Positions 20,874 to 31,319 of a DNA stretch of 64,000 nt are shown one piece after another. The notes below the pieces were generated by a model that worked only from the letters and a program-made list of their open reading frames with translations, made no database searches and was not told where the DNA came from. Each line of letters starts with the position of its first letter. The first letter of the stretch is position 1. This DNA comes from an uncultured Pelagibacteraceae bacterium (GTDB taxonomy: Bacteria > Pseudomonadota > Alphaproteobacteria > Pelagibacterales > Pelagibacteraceae): NCBI GenBank assembly GCA_902521615.1, contig CABYSJ010000002.1:1-64000 (forward strand), written 5' to 3'. A program made the position numbers and the translations under genes.

Positions 20874-23065
20874 TATTTACTCATATAGTTTGTAAGCCAA
20901 CTTTTATTCGAAGTTGATAATTCGTCAATTGTAACCTTTGTCTTATCGTTAATATATAGTTCATTTTTAATAATTGTGCCAAGTTCATCAAAATGGACTG
21001 CATTTTTGTTCAATATATCCGCTACTTTTTTTAAATCTCTATTGTTTATTTCTATAATATACCTTCCTTGATCTTCAGCGAACAAGTATTCTATTTCATT
21101 AATTAAATATTTAGGTTTTTTAATATTTATTCCTTTATTTCCTTTAATACACATCTTTACAACAGCAGTAATTATGCCACCTAAAGAAACATCGTGTGCA
21201 CTTTTTATTAATTTATTATCAATCAATTTAAGTAATGTTTCTCCATTATTTTTTTCATTAAATAAATTTACTTCTGGTGGAGGTCCATTTTTTTCATCTA
21301 AAATAGTTCTTGCAAATAAACTTTGATCAATATGTCCTTCGGTTTTTCCAATTACTAAAACTAAATTATCAACCTCTTTAAAATCCATAGTAATCATATT
21401 TTTATAATCTTTTATTAACCCAACACCACCAATAGCAGGTGTTGGTTTTATACCTTCCTCTTTTGTTTGGTTGTAGAAAGATACATTTCCAGAAACTACT
21501 GGAAATTTTAAATATTCGCTCGCTTCACCAATACCTTGAACACATTCAACAAACTCACCCATGTTTTCTTCATTTTCAGGACTACCAAAATTTAAACAAT
21601 TAGTAATAGCAATTGGTTTTGCACCAACGGATATAAGATTTCTAAAACTTTCACAAACTACTTGTTTTCCACCAGTTAAAGGGTGGGCCCAACAATAAAC
21701 TGCAGAGGAGTCTACCGAAGCAGCAACAGCTTTATCTGTTCCATGAACTCTCACAACGCCTGCATCTCCTCCAGGTTTTTGTATAGTATCTCCCATTACT
21801 GTGTGATCATATTGTTGCCAAATCCATTCTTTGCTGCATACGTTTGGATTAGCTAAAATTTTCTTTAATACATCAATAATTTTTAAATGTTTAATGTCTT
21901 CTTTTTTAATTTTATTCTTTTTAGGAAGTTTTGTTTTTTTCCATTCACGATCATACATAGGTGAGTTTTCAACCAAAGTATTAACTGGAATATCAGCAAC
22001 TTTTTCTTCATTAAAATAAAGCTCAATTTTTTTTGACCTAGTAGTTTTTCCAATTACTGCAAAATCTAAGTTCCATTTATCAAATATTTTTTTTGCATGC
22101 TCTTCTTTGCCGCTTTCTAAAACAATCAACATTCTTTCTTGGCTCTCAGAAAGCATAATTTCATATGGTGTCATCTTGGATTCTCTACAAGGCACTTTGT
22201 TTAAATTAATTTCAATACCAAGGTTTCCTTTTGAAGCCATTTCAATACTTGAGGAAGTTAGACCAGCAGCACCCATATCTTGAATGGCTATAATTGAGTC
22301 TCCTGCCATTAACTCTAAACAAGCTTCAAGTAAAAGTTTTTCTGTAAACGGATCTCCTACTTGAACAGTTGGTTTCTTTTCCTCGATTTTTTCATCAAAA
22401 CTAGCTGAAGCCATACTAGCACCATGTATTCCATCTCTACCAGTTTTAGACCCGACATAAATAACTGGTTTATTTAAACCTGCAGCTTTAGAGTAAAAAA
22501 TCTTGTCTTTTTTGACCAATCCTAATGTCATAGCGTTAACCAAAATATTTCCATTATAGGAGCTATCAAAACTTGTTTGGCCTGCAATTGTAGGAACTCC
22601 CATACAATTTCCATAACCACCTATTCCATTAACAACACCTCTTAATAAATTTTTCGTTTTTTTATGTTGTGGTGATCCAAAATGAATAGAGTTTAAGTTA
22701 GCTATTGGTCTTGCACCCATTGTAAATACATCTCTCATTATTCCTCCAACACCGGTAGCAGCACCTTGATAAGGTTCAATAAATGAAGGGTGATTGTGAC
22801 TTTCTATTTTAAAAATTATTGCATCATTATCCTCAATATCAATAACACCTGCATTTTCTCCAGGACCTTGGATAACTTTTTTTCCTTTAGTGGGTAGTTT
22901 TTTTAAATGTAATCTTGATGATTTATATGAACAATGCTCGTTCCACATTGCAGAAAAAATACCTAACTCTGTGATATTAGGAGTTCTTTTTAATAGCTCA
23001 CAAATTTTTGCGTATTCATCTTTTTTTAAACCGTGATCAACTGCTACTTGTTCGTTTACAATCAT
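20873..23065 (-). CDS. purL: Phosphoribosylformylglycinamidine synthase II
   Basis: SAMWNEHCSYKSSR, KIESHNHPS, QDMGAAGLTSSSIEMA. Confidence 0.97.
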   Translation of the reverse strand: MIVNEQVAVDHGLKKDEYAKICELLKRTPNITELGIFSAMWNEHCSYKSSRLHLKKLPTKGKKVIQGPGENAGVIDIEDNDAIIFKIESHNHPSFIEPYQGAATGVGGIMRDVFTMGARPIANLNSIHFGSPQHKKTKNLLRGVVNGIGGYGNCMGVPTIAGQTSFDSSYNGNILVNAMTLGLVKKDKIFYSKAAGLNKPVIYVGSKTGRDGIHGASMASASFDEKIEEKKPTVQVGDPFTEKLLLEACLELMAGDSIIAIQDMGAAGLTSSSIEMASKGNLGIEINLNKVPCRESKMTPYEIMLSESQERMLIVLESGKEEHAKKIFDKWNLDFAVIGKTTRSKKIELYFNEEKVADIPVNTLVENSPMYDREWKKTKLPKKNKIKKEDIKHLKIIDVLKKILANPNVCSKEWIWQQYDHTVMGDTIQKPGGDAGVVRVHGTDKAVAASVDSSAVYCWAHPLTGGKQVVCESFRNLISVGAKPIAITNCLNFGSPENEENMGEFVECVQGIGEASEYLKFPVVSGNVSFYNQTKEEGIKPTPAIGGVGLIKDYKNMITMDFKEVDNLVLVIGKTEGHIDQSLFARTILDEKNGPPPEVNLFNEKNNGETLLKLIDNKLIKSAHDVSLGGIITAVVKMCIKGNKGINIKKPKYLINEIEYLFAEDQGRYIIEINNRDLKKVADILNKNAVHFDELGTIIKNELYINDKTKVTIDELSTSNKSWLTNYMSK

Positions 23066-23745
23066 TTTAAGTTGTTTATTAAGTTTTTAAAAAATAAAGA
23101 TCCATCTTCACCAGATAAAGATGTATCAATCATTCTTTCAGGGTGGGGCATCATTCCTAGAACATTTTTTTCTTTATTAAAAATACCAGCAATATTTTTT
23201 ATGGATCCATTAGGATTAAATTGATCTTCTATTTTTCCATTTTCATCACAATAGTTGATAGCTATTTGATTATTGTCCTCAATTTCTTTTAATTGATCTT
23301 GAGTGCAAAAATAATTTCCTTCATTATGAGCTATATGAAATTCTAAAACTTTGTTATTTAAATTTTTAAAATATTTATTTTTTTTATCATTAATTTTTAC
23401 AAAAACATTTTTACAAATAAATTCTAAATATTTATTTCTAAGCAAAATACCTGGAACCAAACCAGTTTCTACCAATATTTGAAATCCATTACAGATACCC
23501 ATAACCATACCTCCTGAATTTGCAAAATTGATTACAGACTGCATTATTTTTGACTTAGATGCCATACTTCCACATCTCAAGTAATCACCATATGAAAATC
23601 CACCTGGTAATACTACTAAATCACTTTTTGGTAATTCAGCATCAGCATGCCAAATCATTTTATTTTTAAATCCAAATTTTTTTAGAGCAACATCCATGTC
23701 TCGATCGCAATTTGAGCCAGGAAAAGTAATAACAGATGATTTCAT
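23062..23745 (-). CDS. purQ: Phosphoribosylformylglycinamidine synthase I (glutaminase)
   Basis: FPGSNCDRDMDVAL, LPGGFSYGDYLRCGSMA, GICNGFQIL, MPHPER. Confidence 0.97.
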   Translation of the reverse strand: MKSSVITFPGSNCDRDMDVALKKFGFKNKMIWHADAELPKSDLVVLPGGFSYGDYLRCGSMASKSKIMQSVINFANSGGMVMGICNGFQILVETGLVPGILLRNKYLEFICKNVFVKINDKKNKYFKNLNNKVLEFHIAHNEGNYFCTQDQLKEIEDNNQIAINYCDENGKIEDQFNPNGSIKNIAGIFNKEKNVLGMMPHPERMIDTSLSGEDGSLFFKNLINNLK

Positions 23746-23748
23746 TAA

Positions 23749-23991
23749 TTACTTTGGATCAATAATTTTATAATTTTCTATTACAAGATTTGCTAAAAGT
23801 TTTTTACACATTTCTTTAACTTTTGCTTTTGCTTTGTCGTTATCAGTTTCTTTAGTGTCTATTTCAAAATATTTACCTTGCCTAACTTCATTAACATCAT
23901 CAAAACCCATTCCATCGAGAGTTTGATGAATAACTTTTCCTTGTGGATCAAGTACATCTTTTTTTAAAGTTATAATTACTGAAATTTTCAT
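23749..23991 (-). CDS. purS: Phosphoribosylformylglycinamidine synthase, PurS subunit
   Basis: [32 protein letters not shown]; between purC and purQ. Confidence 0.95.
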   Translation of the reverse strand: MKISVIITLKKDVLDPQGKVIHQTLDGMGFDDVNEVRQGKYFEIDTKETDNDKAKAKVKEMCKKLLANLVIENYKIIDPK

Positions 23992-24773
23992 TTTTTCTTT
24001 CTTTTAATTGAAGATAATTTAGTTACATTTACTGCTGAAACATTAGATTGTTCATGAAGTATGCCTAATCTTCTAGCAACTTCAGTATATGCTGGAATTA
24101 AATCTCCTAAATCTTTTCTAAATCTATCTTTATCTAATTTTTTTTCTGTAATACTGTCCCATAACCTGCACGTATCAGGACTAATTTCATCTGCTAAAAT
24201 AACTTCATTTTTTTCATCAATTTTAATTCTTCCAAATTCTAATTTAAAATCAATAAGTTTAATTCCAACACCTCTAAACATTCCAATCATAAAATCATTA
24301 ATTCTTAAAATCATTTTTTTAACTTTATCTATTTCGTTTTTTGATGCCCAATCAAATGCTAAAATATGATCTTCAGATATTAATGGATCTCCAAGTTTGT
24401 CATTTTTTAAACAGTATTCAATTAGAGGTTCTTTTAAAACAGTACCATCTTCAATACCCAATCTTTTAGTAATTGAACCTGTTGCAACATTTCTCACAAT
24501 AAATTCGATCGGAATTATTTCTACAAGTTTTATAATTTGCTCACGCATATTTAATCTTTTAACTAAATGATTTTTAATTCCTATTTGAGAGAGGTTAGAG
24601 AGTATGTGTTCTGATATTCTATTATTTAAAACACCCTTACCCTCAATAGTAGTTTTTTTTTGATTATTGAATGCTGTTGCATCGTCTTTAAAATATTGGA
24701 TAACTAAGTTTTTATCATTGGTTGCATAAATGATTTTAGCCTTTCCTTCGTATAATTTTTTACCTTTTTTCAT
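23988..24773 (-). CDS. purC: SAICAR synthase
   Basis: [35 protein letters not shown]. Confidence 0.96.
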   Translation of the reverse strand: MKKGKKLYEGKAKIIYATNDKNLVIQYFKDDATAFNNQKKTTIEGKGVLNNRISEHILSNLSQIGIKNHLVKRLNMREQIIKLVEIIPIEFIVRNVATGSITKRLGIEDGTVLKEPLIEYCLKNDKLGDPLISEDHILAFDWASKNEIDKVKKMILRINDFMIGMFRGVGIKLIDFKLEFGRIKIDEKNEVILADEISPDTCRLWDSITEKKLDKDRFRKDLGDLIPAYTEVARRLGILHEQSNVSAVNVTKLSSIKRKKK

Positions 24774-26065
24774 TATTTAAAAACTCTTCTAAAGATAAAA
24801 TTTACATTTTTAAAGTGTTTAGAATAATTAAATATAGACTTTAGTTTTTTTTGTGAAATTTTATTCATTATAAATTTATCAGATGAAATTACGTCAATTA
24901 AGTTTAAATTTTCTGCAAAACATTTTTTTGCATAAGTTTGAACCATTTTGTATGATTTTTCTCTGCTCAATCCTGTTTTAGTTAATTCCAACATAACCTC
25001 TTGAGAAAAAATTAAACCTTTTGTTAAATTTAAATTTTCTAACATTTTTTTTGGATAAACAATCAAGTTATCTAAAATATTTGCAAGTCTAATTAATGCA
25101 AAATCAGTTGTTATATTAGCATCTGGTCCAATATTTCTTTCAACACTTGAATGAGAAATATCTCTTTCATGCCAAAGAGCTATGTTTTCAAGAGCTGGTA
25201 CAACTGAACTTCTAACCATTCTAGCTAAGCCAGTAAGATTCTCACTCAAGATAGGATTTTTTTTATGTGGCATTGCAGAAGATCCTTTTTGATTTTTAGA
25301 GAAATATTCTTGTAATTCATAAACCTCAGTTCTTTGTAGGTGTCGTATTTCAACTGCTACTCTCTCTATTGAACCCGCAATAATTCCTAAAACAGAAAAA
25401 TAAAATGCATGCCTATCTCTTGGAATTACTTGTGTCGATATTGGTTCAACTTTTAGACCTAATTTTTTTGCCACATGTTTTTCAACATTTGGATTAATGT
25501 TAGCAAATGTTCCAACAGCGCCAGATATTGCACATGTTGATACTTCATCGATCGCATCTTTTAGTCTTTTTCTATTTCTTTTAAATTCTTCGTAAAAAGA
25601 AGCTAATTTTAATCCAAAAGTAATTGGTTCAGCATGTATACCATGGCTTCTTCCCATACACGGTGTAAATTTATATTTTTTGGCTTGTCTTTTTAAAACT
25701 TTTAAAATTTGATCTATATCTTTTAAAATGATTTTACCTGATTGAACTAATTGAATATTAAAACTAGTATCCAAAACATCTGATGATGTCATTCCTTGAT
25801 GTAGGTAGCGTGCTTTAATTCCAGCTTTTTCAGTTATAGACGTAAGAAATGCTATTATGTCGTGTTTTACCTCAGATTCTATTTTATGAATTCTGCTTAC
25901 ATTAATTCTAGCTTTTTTTCTAACGATTGAAGCAACACCCCTTGGAATTTGACCAATTTTTTCCATTGCTTCAGCTGCTGCAACTTCAACATCTAACCAG
26001 ATTTTGTATTTATTTTCTTCAGACCAAATATCAGTTAATTCTTTTCGCGAGTATCTTTTAATCAT
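24773..26065 (-). CDS. purB: Adenylosuccinate lyase
   Basis: [35 protein letters not shown] signature. Confidence 0.97.
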   Translation of the reverse strand: MIKRYSRKELTDIWSEENKYKIWLDVEVAAAEAMEKIGQIPRGVASIVRKKARINVSRIHKIESEVKHDIIAFLTSITEKAGIKARYLHQGMTSSDVLDTSFNIQLVQSGKIILKDIDQILKVLKRQAKKYKFTPCMGRSHGIHAEPITFGLKLASFYEEFKRNRKRLKDAIDEVSTCAISGAVGTFANINPNVEKHVAKKLGLKVEPISTQVIPRDRHAFYFSVLGIIAGSIERVAVEIRHLQRTEVYELQEYFSKNQKGSSAMPHKKNPILSENLTGLARMVRSSVVPALENIALWHERDISHSSVERNIGPDANITTDFALIRLANILDNLIVYPKKMLENLNLTKGLIFSQEVMLELTKTGLSREKSYKMVQTYAKKCFAENLNLIDVISSDKFIMNKISQKKLKSIFNYSKHFKNVNFIFRRVFK

Positions 26066-26068
26066 TAA

Positions 26069-26839
26069 TTATAAGTATGGAGGCTTTGAATAACCTTTAG
26101 CAGATTCTGTAAAGATTTCATAACCATTTTCAGTAATTCCTAACGTATGTTCAAATTGTGCAGATAAAGATTTATCTTTTGTAACAGCTGTCCACCCATC
26201 ATTCAACATTTTAACATCATATTTACCTGAATTAATCATTGGTTCTATAGTAAATGTCATTCCAGGACTAAGTTCCATGCCAGAATTTTTAGTTCCATAA
26301 TGCAGAATATTTGGTGGTTCATGAAAAGTTGTGCTAATTCCATGACCACAAAAATCTCTCACAACTGAAAAACCTTTTTCTTCCACAAAAGATTGAATTT
26401 CATATCCAATATCTCCTAATTTAATTCCAGGTTTTAAAATTTTAATTGCACTCATCATAGACTCGTAAGTAGCATCTATAAGATTCATTAACTTAACAGG
26501 AGTTTTTCCAATACAAAACATTCTACTTGTGTCACCGTAATGTTCGTCAACGATTGCTGTAACATCAACATTTACAGCGTCACCTTCTTGTAAAATTCTA
26601 TCAGAAGGTATTCCATGACACACAACATGGTTTAAGGATGTACATAAAGATTTTGTAAACCCTCTATAATAAAGTGGGGCAGAGTACCCACCATTATCCC
26701 TTATAAATTCGTATCCTAATTTATCAATATAATCAGTTGAGATGCCTTCTTTAATATTTTCAGTTAACATGTCCAATGTTCTTGCAGCTAAATTTCCTGC
26801 AACTCTCATTTTTTCAAACTTCTCTTTATAATCAGTCAT
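26069..26839 (-). CDS. map: Methionine aminopeptidase type I
   Basis: NHVVCHGIPSDRILQEGDAVNVDVT, DFCGHGISTTFHEPPN, MTFTIEPMIN. Confidence 0.96.
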   Translation of the reverse strand: MTDYKEKFEKMRVAGNLAARTLDMLTENIKEGISTDYIDKLGYEFIRDNGGYSAPLYYRGFTKSLCTSLNHVVCHGIPSDRILQEGDAVNVDVTAIVDEHYGDTSRMFCIGKTPVKLMNLIDATYESMMSAIKILKPGIKLGDIGYEIQSFVEEKGFSVVRDFCGHGISTTFHEPPNILHYGTKNSGMELSPGMTFTIEPMINSGKYDVKMLNDGWTAVTKDKSLSAQFEHTLGITENGYEIFTESAKGYSKPPYL

Positions 26840-27530
26840 CGATAATTTTTAATTTTTTGTTTATAAAAATTCTTTTAGAACTTATATCACATCTATAAGC
26901 TAAAAAATTAACACCAGCTTTTTTAGCTATTAAATAGCTTTTATAATATTCTTCATCTATATCTTTAGCTATTTTAAAATATTTCATATTTTGAATTTGA
27001 ACTAAAAATATTAAATATGTTTTATAACTTTTTTTTATGGCATCAATAAGGGTCAATAAATGCTTAATTCCTCTAGTTGTTGGCGCATCTGGAAATTCAG
27101 CAGTATCTTTATTTCTAAATAAAGTAACATTTTTTACCTCAACAAAGGTTTTTTGACCCTTTTTTGCTAATAAAAAATCAAATCTAGTTTCCTTGTTAAA
27201 AAAAACCTCTGGTTTTATAGAGTCATTATTTTTAAGCTCATTTATAAGATTGTTGCTAAGTCCATGCTCAACTATTTTATTTGCCATGTGAGTATTCACC
27301 CCAACTAAATTTTTTCTGGATTTAATAATTTCCAATCCATATTTAAGTTTTCGTTTTGGATCGTTATTAGGGAGTAAGTAAACCTCATTACCTTCATCCA
27401 ACAAACCTTTCATTGATCCTGTGTTAGGACAGTGTGCTGTGACAATTTCTTTTCCTAGCTGCACATCGGTGAAAAACCTTTTATAACGTTTGATTAGTTT
27501 GCCTTTTATTAAAGACTTGGTAAATTCCAT
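26832..27530 (-). CDS. sfsA: Sugar fermentation stimulation protein homolog
   Basis: AHCPNTGSMKGLL, RFDFLL, FVEVKNVTL, FPDAPTTRGIKHL. Confidence 0.93.
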   Translation of the reverse strand: MEFTKSLIKGKLIKRYKRFFTDVQLGKEIVTAHCPNTGSMKGLLDEGNEVYLLPNNDPKRKLKYGLEIIKSRKNLVGVNTHMANKIVEHGLSNNLINELKNNDSIKPEVFFNKETRFDFLLAKKGQKTFVEVKNVTLFRNKDTAEFPDAPTTRGIKHLLTLIDAIKKSYKTYLIFLVQIQNMKYFKIAKDIDEEYYKSYLIAKKAGVNFLAYRCDISSKRIFINKKLKIIDD

Positions 27531-27550
27531 TAGTAAATTATATATTTCAT

Positions 27551-28300
27551 ATGAATAAAAAAGTAAAAGTTAATGCTTCAATTTTAATAATAGGTAATGA
27601 AATTTTATCTGGAAGAACCCAAGATACCAATACATCTACTTTAGCAATCTGGCTAAATTCAATCGGTGTTAATGTTGGTGAAGTTAGAGTAATACCTGAT
27701 GTTGAAGATATTATTGTAGATACTTTAAATTTGCTTAGGTCAACATATGATTACGTTTTTACAACTGGTGGTATTGGTCCGACACATGATGATATTACAG
27801 CTCAGTCAGTATCAAAGGCTTTTGGAATAAAATACGAAGTCCACAAGGAAGCTTTTAAAATTTTAGAAAAATATTATCAACCAGGTGAATTTAATGATGG
27901 GAGGCAAAAAATGGCATGGATGCCAGAGAATGCAAAATTAATTTTAAATCCAACAAGTGGTGCCCCAGGATTTAATGTTGAAAATGTTTTTTCTTTACCT
28001 GGCGTTCCTTCTATTTTGAAATCTATGTTAGGTGGTTTAACAAATAAAATTGTTGGTGGAGAACCAATTAAAAGTCTTACAATAAGTTTAAAAACAGTAG
28101 AAAGTGAAATAGCAAATTCTTTAACTAAAGTACAAAATGATAATAAAGATGTTGAAATTGGTAGCTACCCATTTTTTCATGCAGGAAAATTAGGAGTTTC
28201 AATTGTAATTAGATCTGAGGATCAAAATAAAATTGATAATTGCAATTCTCAAATTTTAAAATTTGTAAATGAGAAAAAAATTGAGGTAGTAGATAGATAA
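27551..28300 (+). CDS. CinA N-terminal-like / molybdopterin-binding domain protein
   Basis: IIGNEILSGRTQDTNT, FTTGGIGPTHDDITAQ, LPGVPSILKSML. Confidence 0.87.
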   Translation: MNKKVKVNASILIIGNEILSGRTQDTNTSTLAIWLNSIGVNVGEVRVIPDVEDIIVDTLNLLRSTYDYVFTTGGIGPTHDDITAQSVSKAFGIKYEVHKEAFKILEKYYQPGEFNDGRQKMAWMPENAKLILNPTSGAPGFNVENVFSLPGVPSILKSMLGGLTNKIVGGEPIKSLTISLKTVESEIANSLTKVQNDNKDVEIGSYPFFHAGKLGVSIVIRSEDQNKIDNCNSQILKFVNEKKIEVVDR

Positions 28301-28701
28301 TGCTGTATTTTGCCTATGGAAGTAATCTTCATCATTTTCAAATGAAGCGTAGATGTAAAGATAGTATTTTCTTAAAAAAAATAAATTTAAAAGATTTTAG
28401 ATTAACTTTTAGAAGCAAATATAGAGCTGCAGATATCGAGCCTAAAAAAAATTGTATAGTTCCAGGAGCTTTATTTGAAATTTCAAAAAGTGACGAAAAA
28501 AAATTAGATGTATATGAAGATTTTCCAATTCTTTATAAAAAATACTACTTTTATTATTATGGAAAAAAAGTGATGACTTATACAATGGTAAAAAAATCAC
28601 CATTTAAATTTCCAACCGAAAGATATTTAAATGTTGTAAAAAGAGGTTATAGAGATTGTAAACTTGATAAAAGTTTTTTAATAAAAGCATTACAAACATA
28701 A
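28300..28701 (+). CDS. Gamma-glutamylcyclotransferase-like (AIG2/GGCT fold) protein
   Basis: N-terminal YFAYGSNLH, VPGALFEIS, LDVYEDFP. Confidence 0.75.
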   Translation: MLYFAYGSNLHHFQMKRRCKDSIFLKKINLKDFRLTFRSKYRAADIEPKKNCIVPGALFEISKSDEKKLDVYEDFPILYKKYYFYYYGKKVMTYTMVKKSPFKFPTERYLNVVKRGYRDCKLDKSFLIKALQT

Positions 28702-28707
28702 TTTAAA

Positions 28708-30000
28708 ATGTTTTTACACACAAAATTAGAGACCAGAACTGATCCAATTAGAATAGCTTTTATTGGATGTGGAAAATTTGTCAGCATGTTTTTGGCACAA
28801 TATAATCATTTAAACAAAATACAAATTGATAGCATTGTTGATATTAATATAAATCAAGCTAAAAAAAATTGTTTAAATAGCGGTCTAAGTTCTGAAAGCA
28901 TAGAACAAATTAATTTTTCAAACTCATTAGATGAAATTTTAGAAAGAAATATAGAAATCTTTATAGAAGCTACAGGAAATCCAATTATAGGCACAGTGCA
29001 TGCAGATAAAATAATTAAAAATAATAAGAATATAATTTTAGTGAATGTTGAAGCTGATATTACATGTGGAAAATATCTTTCAGATCTAGCTAAAAAAAAC
29101 AATGTTATTTGTTCAATGGCTTATGGTGATCAACCTTCATTAATTTTAGAACAAATTGAGTGGGCAAGATTAAATGGGTTTGAGGTTATTTGTGCAGGAA
29201 AAGGTACCAAATATCATCCAACATTTGAATATTCTACACCCGATACAGTTTGGGGGCATTATGGTTTATCTAAAGAAAGAGCAGAAAATGAGTCTGGCAT
29301 GAACCCAAAAATGTTTAATAGTTTTTTGTGTGGAGATAAATCTGCTATAGAAATGTGCGCTGTAAGTAATGCTGCAAATCTAAAATGTCCTAGTAATGGT
29401 TTAACTTTTCCCCCTGTTAGTGTTTACGATATTGCTAAGAAAATGATTCCTAAAAAGGATGGAGGATTAATTGATAGTGAAGGGCAGGTAGAGGTAATTT
29501 CAAGTATTGATTTAGAAAAAAAAGATATTGAAAATGATTTAAGATGGGGTGTTTACATTGTTTTAAAAGCAAAGAATGAATACGTAAAAAATTGTTTCAA
29601 AGATTACGGAATGGTCACAGATTACTCAGGTAATTATTCTGCTATCTGGAGACCTTATCATTATATAGGATAAGAACTTGCTCAATCTATCTATTCAATA
29701 GCTTTAGATAATAGAGCAACTGGTTTTACAAAAAATTACAATGCTGAAGTTGCTAGTATTACAAAAAAGGATTTAAAAAAAGGTCAAAAACTTGACGGTG
29801 AGGGTGGATTTTGTGCAAGAGGTAGACTGATAACTTCAGAAAAATCAAAAAAAGAAAAAATATTGCCGTTAGGTCTTACTGATAATGCTATATTAAAAAA
29901 AGATATTAGTAAGGATGAAATAATTAAATTAGAGGATGTAGACCTTAATTTACCAAAAGAGGTAGTAGAGGCTAGAGATTATCAATACAATTTAATATAG
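28708..30000 (+). pseudogene. NAD(P)-dependent homoserine dehydrogenase-like / SAF-domain oxidoreductase, interrupted by in-frame TAA at 29671-29673
   Basis: 28708-29673 encodes a Rossmann N-terminal part ending ...WRPYHYIG*; the same frame continues 109 codons (ELAQSIYSIALDNRATGFTKNYNAEVASITKKDLKKGQKLDGEGGFCARGRL...) to TAG at 29998-30000. Confidence 0.8.
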
Positions 30001-30029
30001 TTGAGTTATAAATAATTGAATATATAACA

Positions 30030-30088
30030 ATGAAATTCATAAATGCCCTCGTGGTGAAATTGGTAGACACAAAGGACTTAAAATCCTT
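30030..30088 (+). repeat. Left 59-bp direct repeat: orphan 5' half of tRNA-Leu(UAA) with 13 bp of upstream sequence
   Basis: atgaaattcatAaatgccctcgtggtgaaattggtagacacaaaggacttaaaatcctt; matches 32206-32264 with a single mismatch; no 3' half follows. Confidence 0.95.
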
Positions 30089-31308
30089 TAAAGATAAAAT
30101 TTATTATCTTCGTTAACAGCTTTTTCTAATCTTATTAAAAAATCTGGTATAGCGCTCTTAACTCTACTCCAAGTTGGTATAAATGGAGCATCCATTGGAT
30201 TTAAATAAAAATCTTCTCCTGCTTTAATTATATTTTTAGAAAATAATTCTACAGCCTTTTCTTCAGAATGAGAGTCAAATTTCAAACCATTCATTTCAGC
30301 ATCGCCACGATAAGCGTCAATTAAATCAAGTGCTGACCTATAGTAAGTTGCTTTAAGTGATCTTAATTGCTCTCTACTAAATGAGTGACCTTGTGTAGCA
30401 AGTTTTTTTATAAAGGTTTTTATTATATCAATGGACATTCTTGAAAGACCTTTATTTTCATCATCAGAAGATAAATCCTGATGTTTATGGTCATAAGTAT
30501 CAGCTAAATCAACCTGACAAATATTTTGAGGAGAAAAGTTTCTTTGCATTTCCGACAAAATTCCAATTTCTATTCCCCAGTCTGATGAAATTCTTAATTC
30601 GGGTAGAATATTTCTTCTAAAAGAAAATTCTCCAGCTAGTGGATATTTAAATGATTTCATAAAATCTAAATATTCACTTTTTCCAATAGTTTTTTCTAAA
30701 GCGTTTAATAATGGAAATACTAAAAGTCTTGCTACTCTTCCGTTCATTTTATTATCAGCAACTCTTGGATAGTAACCTTTGCAAAATTCAAAATTAAATA
30801 AGGGATTTACAACTGGATAAAATAATTTTGCCAACATTCTACGGTCATATGTTTTTATATCACAGTCGTGTAAAGCAACAGATCTAGCGCTGTTTCTTGC
30901 TATAGACATTCCAATACAATACCAAACGTTTCTTCCTTTACCTTTTTCATTCGGTGCTAATGATTTTGTTTGTAATTCTTTATCCAATTTTTTTAAATTA
31001 GGACCATCATTCCATAATATTGTAAACGGAGTTTCTAATTTTTCAAAAAAAGTCCAGGCCTTTCTCGCCTGTTTTTCATTAGCCTGATCTAACCCTATAA
31101 TAATATGATGCAGGTAATTAGTTTTAGAAATTTCAGAAACTATCCTTGGTAAAGCATCACCGTTTAATTCACTATAAAGACACGGTAGTATCAGTTCCAT
31201 TTTTCTTTCTTTTGAAAAACTCAAAAGTTCTTTTTCTATTTGCTTTGTTGACTTTGTTCCAAAATCGTGAAGTGTTGAAATAATACCGTTTTGAGAAAAA
31301 TCACTCAT
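30088..31308 (-). CDS. Glucosyl-3-phosphoglycerate synthase-like glycosyltransferase
   Basis: LPCLYSELNGDALPRIVSEI, IIIGLDQ, ALHDCDIKTYDRRMLAKL, WGIEIGILSEM, QVDLADTYDHKHQ; paired with an MPGP-like phosphatase. Confidence 0.8.
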   Translation of the reverse strand: MSDFSQNGIISTLHDFGTKSTKQIEKELLSFSKERKMELILPCLYSELNGDALPRIVSEISKTNYLHHIIIGLDQANEKQARKAWTFFEKLETPFTILWNDGPNLKKLDKELQTKSLAPNEKGKGRNVWYCIGMSIARNSARSVALHDCDIKTYDRRMLAKLFYPVVNPLFNFEFCKGYYPRVADNKMNGRVARLLVFPLLNALEKTIGKSEYLDFMKSFKYPLAGEFSFRRNILPELRISSDWGIEIGILSEMQRNFSPQNICQVDLADTYDHKHQDLSSDDENKGLSRMSIDIIKTFIKKLATQGHSFSREQLRSLKATYYRSALDLIDAYRGDAEMNGLKFDSHSEEKAVELFSKNIIKAGEDFYLNPMDAPFIPTWSRVKSAIPDFLIRLEKAVNEDNKFYL

Positions 31309-31319
31309 ATTATATTTTA

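Noticed and set aside
24061-24369. 102-aa plus-strand ORF opposite purC
   Set aside because: Antisense to a confident purC; no start context or family signature.
30043-30088. Possible second functional tRNA-Leu
   Set aside because: Only the 5' half is present; sequence after the anticodon stem is the glycosyltransferase 3' end, so no cloverleaf can form.
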